Shown one piece after another: positions 7,346 to 14,839 of a DNA stretch of 64,000 nt. The notes beneath the pieces are model-generated. The model searched no databases and was not told the DNA's origin. It was given only the letters and a program-made list of their open reading frames with translations. The stretch is from Bilamarchaeum sp050303335 (GTDB taxonomy: Archaea; Micrarchaeota; Micrarchaeia; Anstonellales; Bilamarchaeaceae). Made by a program: the position numbers and the translations under genes. Every line of letters begins with the position of its first letter. Within the stretch, counting starts at the first letter, position 1. Location of the stretch: contig JBNLBN010000002.1 of the NCBI GenBank assembly GCA_050303335.1, forward strand, positions 1 through 64,000, in the 5' to 3' direction.

Positions 7346-7908
7346 AGCTCGTACTTGAAAAAAAGCACGAAAACCGGATCGAATTCAATACAGACCTTCC
7401 ATACGAATTTGCAAACCTGATAAGGAGATACGCGATGTCCAGGGTTCCTGTGGCTGCCGTAGATTCTGTTGTTTTCTACGACAATACGAGCGTCTTCTGG
7501 GACGAGTACCTTGCACACAGGCTTGGTCTCATGCCGCTGATTACTCCGGAAAAGACTCCGGAATCAGCAGAGATAATCTTCACGCTTGATGCAGAAGGTC
7601 CAAGGACAGTCTATTCAAGCGATTTCGAGAGTACAGATAAGGAGATTGTCATTGCCAAGGACAAGATCCCTTTCGCATCCCTTGGTTCAAACCAAAGGAT
7701 AAGGCTGGAAGGAAAGGCAATCGTTGGAACTGCCAGGAAGCATGCAAAGTTCCAGGCAGGTCTTGTAGGATATGACGAGACGGAAGACGGGCTGAAGATG
7801 TTCGTTGAAAGTTTCTACCAGATGCCTCCTGCTGAAGTGCTCAAGCGCGGATGCAACGAGATATTATCCGATCTCAAGGATCTTTCAAAAGCTCTCAAAA
7901 AGAATTAA
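7342..7908 (+). CDS. rpo3: RNA polymerase subunit Rpo3 (RpoD), without ferredoxin domain
   Basis: This is the archaeal counterpart of bacterial alpha / eukaryotic Rpb3, which pairs with Rpo11 in RNA polymerase assembly. FNTDLPYEFANLIRRYAMS and VFYDNTSVFWDEYLAHRLGL (residues ~45-64) are the dimerisation and assembly regions. The length is only 188 residues and only one cysteine is present, so the Fe-S-type insertion domain seen in many archaeal Rpo3 proteins is absent. In many archaea L18e-L13-S9-RpoN follow; here the cluster ends and a tRNA-Leu comes next. Confidence 0.95.
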   Translation: MKLVLEKKHENRIEFNTDLPYEFANLIRRYAMSRVPVAAVDSVVFYDNTSVFWDEYLAHRLGLMPLITPEKTPESAEIIFTLDAEGPRTVYSSDFESTDKEIVIAKDKIPFASLGSNQRIRLEGKAIVGTARKHAKFQAGLVGYDETEDGLKMFVESFYQMPPAEVLKRGCNEILSDLKDLSKALKKN

Positions 7909-7918
7909 TTTTAGGTGT

Positions 7919-7937
7919 CATGAGGGGTTTCCTCATG
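7919..7937 (+). terminator. Hairpin after rpo3 (terminator or attenuator-like)
   Basis: CATGAGG-GGTTT-CCTCATG forms a perfect 7-bp hairpin 11 nt after the rpo3 stop and 12 nt before tRNA-Leu. There is no strong T-run directly after it. Oddly, an AGGTG precedes the ATG at 7920, giving a six-codon ORF that ends in TAA within the hairpin's 3' flank. It may be a transcript 3' end signal or a processing point between mRNA and tRNA. Confidence 0.35.
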
Positions 7938-7949
7938 TAATGTTTCTTC

Positions 7950-8035
7950 GCAGGGGTGGCAGAGCCTGGTCAAATGCGCTAGGTTGAGGGCCTAGTCGGT
8001 TAGTCCGTGCAAGAGTTCGAATCTCTTCCCCTGCA
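7950..8035 (+). tRNA. tRNA-Leu (anticodon GAG)
   Basis: An 86-nt class II tRNA. The acceptor GCAGGGG pairs with CCCCTGC, the anticodon stem CTAGG/CCTAG has loop TTGAGGG (anticodon GAG, reads CUC/CUU), the long variable arm is CGG-TTAGT-CCG, and the T arm is AAGAG-TTCGAAT-CTCTT. The discriminator A fits leucine. No CCA is encoded. It is immediately followed by the satellite repeat shared with the second tRNA-Leu at 9310. Confidence 0.95.
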
Positions 8036-8139
8036 CTTTTACTCATATTCTACTAAGGTTAAAAGTGCCCAAAACTTCAGGAGGTTCTTGCATGTGTTTG
8101 GGGGAAGTTTTCAAACTTGTTTGATTTTCCTCCCCTGCA
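8036..8139 (+). repeat. tRNA-Leu satellite repeat, copy 1
   Basis: This ~104-bp unit starts right after the tRNA-Leu(GAG) discriminator and is nearly identical to 9396-9500. Its final bases, TCCCCTGCA (8131-8139), repeat the 3' end of its own tRNA. Internal pairing is visible: CTTTT (8036-8040)/AAAAG, AAAACTTC/GAAGTTTT and CAAAC-TT-GTTTG. AGGAGG precedes an ATG by a few bases, opening a ten-codon ORF (MCLGEVFKLV). It could be a stable processed RNA, a regulatory 3' leader, or an integration scar. Confidence 0.8.
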
Positions 8140-8170
8140 TTTTAAGATTCTTTCTAAGAATCAATTACTC

Positions 8171-8980
8171 ATGTCTGATTCGCTGCTGCTTTCATTGCTG
8201 TTTTTTCTTGGTGTGCTGCTGCAGGCCTTTCTCCTCATATATGGTAAAAAAGTAAACTACCTCCAAATCCTGATCGCTTTTGTGCTATCGCTGATTGCCT
8301 TTCTACCTGGAAAACGCGAGACAGTATACAATCTCTATCTCCATATACTGGTAGTTGCTGGATTCTTTTCTTTCTTTTTTGCTGCAATGTTCCAAAAGCA
8401 GATACTTCCAAGGATCAATGAACAGACAGTCCTTATTTTCACAGTCGTGCTCTGGTATGTCTTTATTGTTTATCTTTTCCTGCCAGTATGCATTCCACTG
8501 CTACTCATACCCACTTTTGCTACCCTCTACATCAGCTTTTCAAATGCTGAACTTGGCTACAAGTCCAGGATATTTTTCTATTCCTGGTTTCTTGTGATTG
8601 TTGTTGCACTTGCAGTCTCACAGTTCTCCTTCGGTACAATCTCGCTTTTTATGGGACAGAAATTCGATGTGATCAATCCAATTGAAATGTTCTTTACAGG
8701 CATGGCTTTCCTGTATCTTGTATCTTATGTCTTCTATGTTTTCTACCTTATTCCATTTCCAGGAAAAAGGCAAAGCATATCCGAAAGGATAGAGCAATGG
8801 AAGGAATATCTTGCCCTGCTGTCAAGCAAATATTCCACCGATCAGATGAACCCCATCAATGCTGTTTTGATACTTCTTTCAGGCTTCGGCATTCTTTTCC
8901 TAAACCATTTCCTTGACCTTGTTTCGGATTATCTGATAATCAATGCCATGATTGTTTTATCGCAAATTCGGAAGAACTGA
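8171..8980 (+). CDS. Polytopic membrane protein of unknown function
   Basis: A 269-residue protein with about seven or eight hydrophobic segments, from SLLLSLLFFLGVLLQAFLLI near the N-terminus to a final segment around FGILFLNHFLDLV. No transport or enzyme motif was recognised. The start chosen is MSDSLLLS at 8171; an upstream in-frame ATG at 8117 lies inside the tRNA satellite and is unlikely. The gene stands alone between the two tRNA-Leu/satellite units, with an AT-rich 330-bp gap after it. Confidence 0.65.
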   Translation: MSDSLLLSLLFFLGVLLQAFLLIYGKKVNYLQILIAFVLSLIAFLPGKRETVYNLYLHILVVAGFFSFFFAAMFQKQILPRINEQTVLIFTVVLWYVFIVYLFLPVCIPLLLIPTFATLYISFSNAELGYKSRIFFYSWFLVIVVALAVSQFSFGTISLFMGQKFDVINPIEMFFTGMAFLYLVSYVFYVFYLIPFPGKRQSISERIEQWKEYLALLSSKYSTDQMNPINAVLILLSGFGILFLNHFLDLVSDYLIINAMIVLSQIRKN

Positions 8981-9309
8981 TCGCATCATTTTCTGTTTGG
9001 CTATTTTTTTGCCATTTTTGGCGACTTTTACTTCAGATGATTAAGAAAAGAATCCCATGCCGACAACATATGCGATGATCAGCAGACTCTCTGCAGATAT
9101 GTTTTCTTATTCTTAAATATCTGAACTTAAAATCCAGTATTCGATAAAAGTGCCAAATCTCCAAATCCGGAACAGCAAATCCTTTCAATTAGGGTACTGA
9201 AATCTTCGATATTTATCTGCACAATTAATCACTTATAACCTTGAAAATCCCGAGAATAAATGATAGTTATAAAAATGCAAATAGATAGAATTCCAAATTA
9301 CTACCTTTT
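8981..9309. other. Intergenic gap with promoter and nested hairpin
   Basis: No convincing gene was found. At 9067-9106 the arms AACATAT and ATATGTT enclose GCAGA-CTC-TCTGC, a nested hairpin that could be a terminator or small RNA. A TATA-like TTATAAAAATG at about 9266-9276 lies ~40 nt before tRNA-Leu(CAG) and is the likely tRNA promoter. Confidence 0.4.
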
Positions 9310-9395
9310 GCAGAGGTGGCAGAGTTTGGTCAAATGCGCCAGATTCAGGGTCTGGTCGGTTAGTCCGTGCAAGAGTTCGAATCTCTTCCTCTGCA
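9310..9395 (+). tRNA. tRNA-Leu (anticodon CAG)
   Basis: An 86-nt class II tRNA closely similar to the one at 7950. The acceptor GCAGAGG pairs with CCTCTGC, the anticodon stem CCAGA/TCTGG has loop TTCAGGG (anticodon CAG, reads CUG), and the variable and T arms are identical to the GAG gene. Discriminator A; no encoded CCA. The acceptor and anticodon-stem changes are compensatory, so both copies look functional. Confidence 0.95.
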
Positions 9396-9500
9396 CTTTT
9401 CCTCATACTCTACTAAGGTTAAAAGTGCCCAAAACTTCAGGAGGTTCTTGCATGTGTTTGGGGGAAGTTTTCAAACTTGTTCGATTTTTTTTCCTCTGCA
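9396..9500 (+). repeat. tRNA-Leu satellite repeat, copy 2
   Basis: This ~105-bp unit starts directly after tRNA-Leu(CAG) and matches 8036-8139 except for a few substitutions and extra Ts. It ends TTCCTCTGCA (9491-9500), again copying its own tRNA 3' end rather than that of copy 1. The C at 9482 in place of T removes the TGA that closes the ten-codon ORF in copy 1. Confidence 0.8.
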
Positions 9501-9551
9501 TTTTTTGGAAAAATGGGTCAAAAATTTTTTACCAAATTAGTGTACAAAACT

Positions 9552-12509
9552 TCAATTCAGCATTTCGGAATACTGGTGGATCTTCTCCTTGGCATTAGCG
9601 CGCAGGAGATTCACCTGGTCGTTCCTATTACGGTTGACGATGCTCGGATCTGAATTGTTCCAGCTGAGTTCCTCTCCGGCCCGCAGCCTTTTCATGTTTT
9701 CCAGAATCTCCTTCTGCACTTCGCCTTCCCTTGCAATCTGCGCTTTCCTGTATTCCTCAGCAAGGACCGCCCTCGCGGTCGAACTGTCACCCCTTCTAAC
9801 AGCATCTTCGACTTCCTGCCTTGCATGCTGTGATGAAGCCTGCACCCTGTATGACTGCGTCATGTCATCAGCTGCGCTGTAGCCAACCTTGTAGGCATCA
9901 TCGGAAACGACACCGTTCTGGTGGCCGAGGTGGTTGACGCTCATGTCGATATAACTGGAATTCTTGCTCTTAAGGTCGTCGAAGTTCTTCCACATGGACC
10001 TGTAATCCCCCTGGTCAAGGGCCTTAGCCATGCTGCTGCTTGATTCGTGCATGCTGTCTACCACTGTCGCCTCCCTCATCTTCTGCCTCAGGTCGTCGGG
10101 AAGCTTGTCATAAGAGCCATGGAGGAAAGGAAGCAGGTTGTTGTTATTGGTCAGGTTCTCACCCACAGTTATCGTCCTGCTTACTTCGGATAAATTGGAA
10201 GAGATTACTGCGTTTATCGTGGCGGATGTGACATTATGACCCTCAAGCTCTTTTACGAATTCTGTTGTCTTTTGGGAAATCACATTTGCGGCTCCGGGCG
10301 TGATCGAGTCCCCGATTCTTGCTATGGTATCAGCATCCACACGGGATGCAGAAAGAACGGAAGAAATCTCCTTTTTCAGGTAATCTGCGTCCATGCTGGT
10401 CAGATCGGCATATCTAGTATTGGAAATCACGTAGTTGGTCGCGCTCTGGAACAGTTCCTTGTCAGGATCAGAGAGCTTCACTTGGGATGATACCTCTCTG
10501 GAAAGTGCGATGGATTCTCTGCCGGTATCCCCGAATACCTCGTTCGCCTCCTTTGCGAAGGTTCTGACTGCCTGTTCCGTGTCCCCGTATTTTTGCAGTA
10601 TGTCCGGTCTTTTGTTTGGATCCTCTCCTGCAAGGAGTGCAATGGCCTGGTCCGATGATTTTGTTTTGGCAGCAGCAATTATGGCATTGTATTCAGTCTG
10701 CTCTTTCACGTAATCCCTAACGTCCTCCCTCCTGTTGCTGAGCTCGTTGGAAAGGCTGGAATTCAGTTCTATTGAATTGAGTATCTCGACATTATGGTCA
10801 TGTTCCTTTATGTATGCCGATGCATCGCTTCCGACGTCCATGTCAGAGTATATCTCCTTGAATTTCTGGTATGTGCCCAATACGAATGCCTGGTCCTGAA
10901 TCACCCTGGCCTCGCCGTTTTGGGTTGCTGTCACCGATCCGTCTGCGTTCACGGTTATCACGGATGGCTCCTTCTCTCCCGGAAGGAGCATGTTATAGCT
11001 GATCTGAGTCACAGTTCCGTCCTTGTCCATTGTGACCTGGATGTTTCGGTATTCCGACTCAAAAGTTACTCCGTTTGCATCCGTGACCTCAGTCTTTCCG
11101 TCGTGGTATCCGTCCTTTCCGGCGTCAACTACTATGTCGAATGTCGTTTCCTTCAGGTTGCCGTTATCATCATATGTTCTTGTGCACTTTGTGATCTCTG
11201 CCCCGTTTGCCATGAGTCCCCCGTATTCGCCCTTCATCTCTATCGACAGGGCATCAAGGACTATCAGGTCGTTCTGGGTCCTGGCTTCGTGGTCTACCAG
11301 GAAATCATTGACAAGGTCTTTTTTCGTGGTTGCTTTGTAAATGTCGCCGATCATCTCCCCGATCGTGGATGATGCGAAGAAATACACTGCTATCTTTCCT
11401 GCGGTCATGAACGCTGCCTTGATACCAGTTTCCCCTTCGTCCGCCTTGACAATCAGGTCTGTAATACCGACACTACCAATCCCCCTCGCACCGCCGCTTC
11501 CACCAATCACCCTCCCATCCGGCCCGACAATCGGCCTGCTGGACTCTCCCCTTCCTCTAAGGGCGTCAGAAACAGAAGCGCCCTTCAGCCTGGATCCAGC
11601 CCTGCTTCGAATCGACATGGTTGTGAATCCTTTTTTAAGGGCGTTGATCTCCTTTCCGAAAATTATGTTCTCCTTGGCATTTTCGTTGTCTGCCCTTGCA
11701 ATCTCCTTGAGCCCTTCAGAGAGTCCCTTGTCCGAGATGGTTTCTGCCGCACCGGCAATTGCCTTCGCTGCCCTGTAGACAGACCGGAAATCAAGGCTGT
11801 AGCCCCTCCCCCTTGCCTGATATCGCATGTGCTTTCCCATCCGCGTGCTTCCGATGTTGAAGACTCCGAAAGGATTCACTCCGGTCATATAGAGTGCGCC
11901 GGCAAGAAGGGAAAATATAATGATAAGCGGAAGGCACATCGCAGGGGTTTTTGCGGATAATCCTGGCGGCTGGCAGTAGTTTACGACCTCCAGATTGGCA
12001 AGGAATTTCTCGCTGCTGTGCGGCATCGGAGGGACAGATCCCAGAGCATTCTCAATGTCTCCCGCATCTTCGATTGCGAAGCTTCCCTGGTAAGCACCTG
12101 CAGAGCTGTTGATGCTCGCAAAACGGAGGCACTCGGCAAAACCGCACGCAGTCTCATTTTCATCAGGATTGCAGAATGGGCAGTAGACTACCTTGAAGTT
12201 CATGCAGCCGTCGCTCCAGTCGTTGAAATTGAATTCCGCATGTCCCTCACCGTCAGTGTAAATCCTGTATACCCTGCTGAAGCCGCTGGAATTTGTCATC
12301 TCCACTATCAGGGTGCTGTCAGAAACAGGCATCCTTGAAGTCGACTGGCTGATATTCTCATAGTACACGTTGGCCTCGAGGATGTAATTGTCCTTGTCAA
12401 GAAGGACAACCATGTTGGCCTGAGGCCTGTTTGCAAATTCCTCACAGGATATGCATTCCTGCGCGGCTGATATGAATATCAGGAGAAGAAAGAGAAAAGC
12501 AAACCTCAT
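9552..12509 (-). CDS. Large membrane-anchored protein with ectodomain and long helical cytoplasmic part
   Basis: A 985-residue protein. The signal peptide is MRFAFLFLLLIFISAAQ, followed by a Cys-containing ectodomain (to ~190; paired CISC, CPFC and CGFAEC). A strong membrane segment (191-212, LIIIFSLLAGALYMTG) leads to ~770 residues predicted cytoplasmic. That part has a Gly-rich stretch near 340, one further hydrophobic segment near 380 (AVYFFASSTIG), a beta-rich patch (TDANGVTFESEY), and a long alpha-helical C-terminus. The start at 12509 has GTTTAAATTTG ~25 nt upstream. It is divergent from the six-paralogue operon across 141 bp and probably belongs to the same system (inference). No ATPase motif was seen. 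Confidence 0.8.
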   Translation of the reverse strand: MRFAFLFLLLIFISAAQECISCEEFANRPQANMVVLLDKDNYILEANVYYENISQSTSRMPVSDSTLIVEMTNSSGFSRVYRIYTDGEGHAEFNFNDWSDGCMNFKVVYCPFCNPDENETACGFAECLRFASINSSAGAYQGSFAIEDAGDIENALGSVPPMPHSSEKFLANLEVVNYCQPPGLSAKTPAMCLPLIIIFSLLAGALYMTGVNPFGVFNIGSTRMGKHMRYQARGRGYSLDFRSVYRAAKAIAGAAETISDKGLSEGLKEIARADNENAKENIIFGKEINALKKGFTTMSIRSRAGSRLKGASVSDALRGRGESSRPIVGPDGRVIGGSGGARGIGSVGITDLIVKADEGETGIKAAFMTAGKIAVYFFASSTIGEMIGDIYKATTKKDLVNDFLVDHEARTQNDLIVLDALSIEMKGEYGGLMANGAEITKCTRTYDDNGNLKETTFDIVVDAGKDGYHDGKTEVTDANGVTFESEYRNIQVTMDKDGTVTQISYNMLLPGEKEPSVITVNADGSVTATQNGEARVIQDQAFVLGTYQKFKEIYSDMDVGSDASAYIKEHDHNVEILNSIELNSSLSNELSNRREDVRDYVKEQTEYNAIIAAAKTKSSDQAIALLAGEDPNKRPDILQKYGDTEQAVRTFAKEANEVFGDTGRESIALSREVSSQVKLSDPDKELFQSATNYVISNTRYADLTSMDADYLKKEISSVLSASRVDADTIARIGDSITPGAANVISQKTTEFVKELEGHNVTSATINAVISSNLSEVSRTITVGENLTNNNNLLPFLHGSYDKLPDDLRQKMREATVVDSMHESSSSMAKALDQGDYRSMWKNFDDLKSKNSSYIDMSVNHLGHQNGVVSDDAYKVGYSAADDMTQSYRVQASSQHARQEVEDAVRRGDSSTARAVLAEEYRKAQIAREGEVQKEILENMKRLRAGEELSWNNSDPSIVNRNRNDQVNLLRANAKEKIHQYSEMLN

Positions 12510-12650
12510 GCTAGAAATGGGGTGATGCAAATTTAAACATTTTCCATATTTCCTGTGAATTTGCACCGGAAAGGATCGCAACTTGATAAAAAAAATATAT
12601 TTCAGGCGAAAAAAGTGCAGAGTTTAAATATATTTGCGTCAAATCATGTC
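12510..12650. promoter_or_regulatory. Bidirectional leaderless promoter region
   Basis: Two TATA-like boxes face outward: TTTAAATTTG on the minus strand at about 12529-12539, and TTTAAATATATTTG at 12623-12636 on the plus strand. Each lies 20-28 nt from its gene's ATG (12509 and 12651). The arrangement implies joint regulation of the large anchored protein and the operon. Confidence 0.65.
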
Positions 12651-13847
12651 ATGCTTTATCGGGCAATGCTAATTTTTTCCATCCTATCAGAATTTTGCTT
12701 TGCTGCAATCGCTCCGGTTGATCTGCAGCCTGCAGTGCCTATAGTGGTTTTCATAGTTGCCATATTCCTGATCCTCTTGAATCTCGCATCAACAACCCTC
12801 AGCCAGCCAAGGCTCAAGAGCTGGGTCAAGATTGAGTTCAGGGAGCTTGTGGCAGGTATCATCATAATCGTCGCGGTCACATCAGCACTCATCGGATCCA
12901 ACACGCTGAGTTCGATCCTGACAGGAAGCAATGATTATGTCGGTGTTTCACAGGGGATCATCGATGAATGGCTCTCAAACTACGACACGGCAAACCAATA
13001 CATAATAATCACAGCCACAAAGATCCGTTCCGGATCGACCTATTCTCCACATGTCAATGTCCCAATCTATTGGGTGTCAGTAAGCTATTCCTCCAATCCG
13101 CTTGGCGGAATGAACATCCTGCTTATAGGCCTCAACATCGCCGCGCATGCGCTTTCAAACGTCACATTCATTTACGAGGGCCTGCGCGTCCTCGTGCTCT
13201 ACTTTAAGATCGTAATCCCCAAGATACTTCTTCCCCTTGCCTTCATAATGCGGGTGATACCATTTACCAGGAGCACTGGCAATACGTTGATAGCTCTTGC
13301 CGTCTCATCAATCGTCTTCCTGCCATTATCAATAATACTCGCAGATGCGCTAAACGACCGGATGGGCGACGATTTCCCGAATCCGGTAATAGCAAATACC
13401 GGAGTGTTCGATGCTGATCCGTGGGGCATGGTTGCCGGAGAGATTATGTGCGGATCCGAAGTGACCCGGGGGCTGCTTTCGCTTGGGGAGCAGCTTTTCT
13501 CGATGATCGTCTGCCTGCCATTCATCGTCTTCGGATACCAGGCATGCGTCGATATGACAAAGAACATCATCTACCCGATAATGATGATGGCGGTCCAGCT
13601 TGGAATGGGTGGAGGGCTTGCGGCATGGACCGGAAAATTCATGGGAGAGATCTATCTATCTGACGGAGGGTATGTCGGACACGCGTTCGATGCATTATAC
13701 CTGTTCCTGGGAGAGGTAAACGATCTCGTACTGATAGGATACCTTGATTTCATACTGATTGCAATAATAACAATATCTTCTGCAAGAAGCATATCCACAA
13801 TGCTTGGGGGCCAGTGGTACATGGCCGGAATCCAGAGGCTGATATGA
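12651..13847 (+). CDS. Six-paralogue membrane family, member 1
   Basis: A 399-residue protein and the first gene of the operon. It has a signal peptide (LYRAMLIFSILSEFCFA) then TM1 (~27-50). The first predicted cytosolic loop has family motif SWVKIEFRE; TM2 and an ectodomain follow. After TM3 comes the second cytosolic loop, LPLAFIMRVIPFTRSTGNTL, then TM4, a second ectodomain (with a long extra hydrophobic region), and a C-terminal TM ending ISTMLGGQWYMAGIQRLI. The start ATG at 12651 fits TATA spacing; the upstream in-frame start at 12555 does not. The family is unknown to me. The next gene overlaps by ATGA. Confidence 0.8.
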   Translation: MLYRAMLIFSILSEFCFAAIAPVDLQPAVPIVVFIVAIFLILLNLASTTLSQPRLKSWVKIEFRELVAGIIIIVAVTSALIGSNTLSSILTGSNDYVGVSQGIIDEWLSNYDTANQYIIITATKIRSGSTYSPHVNVPIYWVSVSYSSNPLGGMNILLIGLNIAAHALSNVTFIYEGLRVLVLYFKIVIPKILLPLAFIMRVIPFTRSTGNTLIALAVSSIVFLPLSIILADALNDRMGDDFPNPVIANTGVFDADPWGMVAGEIMCGSEVTRGLLSLGEQLFSMIVCLPFIVFGYQACVDMTKNIIYPIMMMAVQLGMGGGLAAWTGKFMGEIYLSDGGYVGHAFDALYLFLGEVNDLVLIGYLDFILIAIITISSARSISTMLGGQWYMAGIQRLI

Positions 13848-14839
13848 TGAAGGCATACCTGCTGCTCCTGCTTCTTTCCGCCTCGTCCTTCGCGTGCATT
13901 TCCAACGCGACTGACATTGTCATGAGCGAGCAGGGAACAAACATCATGATCATACTCTCGCTGACAACAATAGTGATAGCCATTGCATACATGGTGGGAT
14001 CGGTGCTCCAGAAGCCGGAATACAGCGTATATGCAAAGGACGAGATGTATCACCTGGGTTTCTCCGTCCTTCTCCTTGTCTCATTCAGCGGGATTCTTGT
14101 CTTTTCCTGCTTCCTGATGGATTTTTTCTACACATCGTTTTTCCAGGAATCCGGAATGTTCGGAGAAGCAGGGATGGAATCAAGATGCTACATGGACGGC
14201 CTCGGGATGAACGAGGTCGCTTCATGCTATGCCGAAGCAGTCTCTGATGATGCGCAGGCAGTTTCCGAAAGCTACATAGATGGATACGTGGACCAGCTGA
14301 TGAGCTCCACATTCTCATGGAGCTTCCAGATCCCGCTTGTAAATTCCCTCACATCAACTGGCGGCGCATTCAGGAGGGTGGTCTCGAACCAGTATGACAT
14401 TATCCTTAATACATTCCTCGTCCCGGCAATGGTAAGCATCAGCATGCAGAAGATCGCAATTGATTTCATTTCCGAAAACGTAATACAGTGGATACTGCCG
14501 ATAGGATTCCTGCTCCGGTTCTTCATGCTGACCAGGGAAATGGGAAACATAGTCATTGCGCTTTCCTTTGGGCTCTACATACTGGTTCCATTCCTGTATG
14601 TATTCAACTTCGCCATGTACGAGGGAGTACTTGTAGACTGCTATCAATTCGTTAACGAGGTCTGCGACAACGTATTCGACAGCTACTGCCAGCCCCCCCA
14701 GGTAGCATGCACCAATATACAGGGATTCTGGAACGTCGGAAGGCTGATACCAATGGCATTTTTCCTTCCGAATCTGACTATAGCACTTTTCGTGACATTT
14801 CTTGCGGCCGTAAATAAGGCCCTTCGGGTGGTTGGATGA
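13844..14839 (+). CDS. Six-paralogue membrane family, member 2
   Basis: This 331-residue protein shares the family architecture. The signal peptide is MMKAYLLLLLLSASSFA, loop-1 motif is SVYAKDEMYH, and loop-2 motif is LPIGFLLRFFMLTREMGNIV. Ectodomain 1 contains cysteines (ESRCYMDGLG, SCYAEAVS). Ectodomain 2 is Cys-rich (DCYQFVNEVCDNVFDSYC). The last TM is FFLPNLTIALFVTFLAAV; the short C-terminus lacks the GGD motif of its siblings. The start is ATG 13844 or 13847, overlapping the previous stop. Its 3' end overlaps the next gene by ATGA. The function is unknown. Confidence 0.8.
   Translation: MMKAYLLLLLLSASSFACISNATDIVMSEQGTNIMIILSLTTIVIAIAYMVGSVLQKPEYSVYAKDEMYHLGFSVLLLVSFSGILVFSCFLMDFFYTSFFQESGMFGEAGMESRCYMDGLGMNEVASCYAEAVSDDAQAVSESYIDGYVDQLMSSTFSWSFQIPLVNSLTSTGGAFRRVVSNQYDIILNTFLVPAMVSISMQKIAIDFISENVIQWILPIGFLLRFFMLTREMGNIVIALSFGLYILVPFLYVFNFAMYEGVLVDCYQFVNEVCDNVFDSYCQPPQVACTNIQGFWNVGRLIPMAFFLPNLTIALFVTFLAAVNKALRVVG

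Noticed and set aside
8090..8122. Similarity of the satellite mini-ORF MCLGEVFKLV to the GEVFDLVVK tail of the HEAT-repeat family
   Set aside because: Only five to seven residues match, the DNA is not similar, and the frame is not closed in the second satellite; chance is the best explanation.
8117..8170. Longer start for the membrane protein at 8117
   Set aside because: The extra 18 codons fall inside the duplicated tRNA-Leu satellite; the same DNA occurs in copy 2 without a following gene in frame.
10794..11778. Long plus-strand frames of up to 192 codons opposite the 9552-12509 gene
   Set aside because: They are antisense shadows: the minus-strand frame has a signal peptide, membrane segment, promoter and continuous 985 codons.
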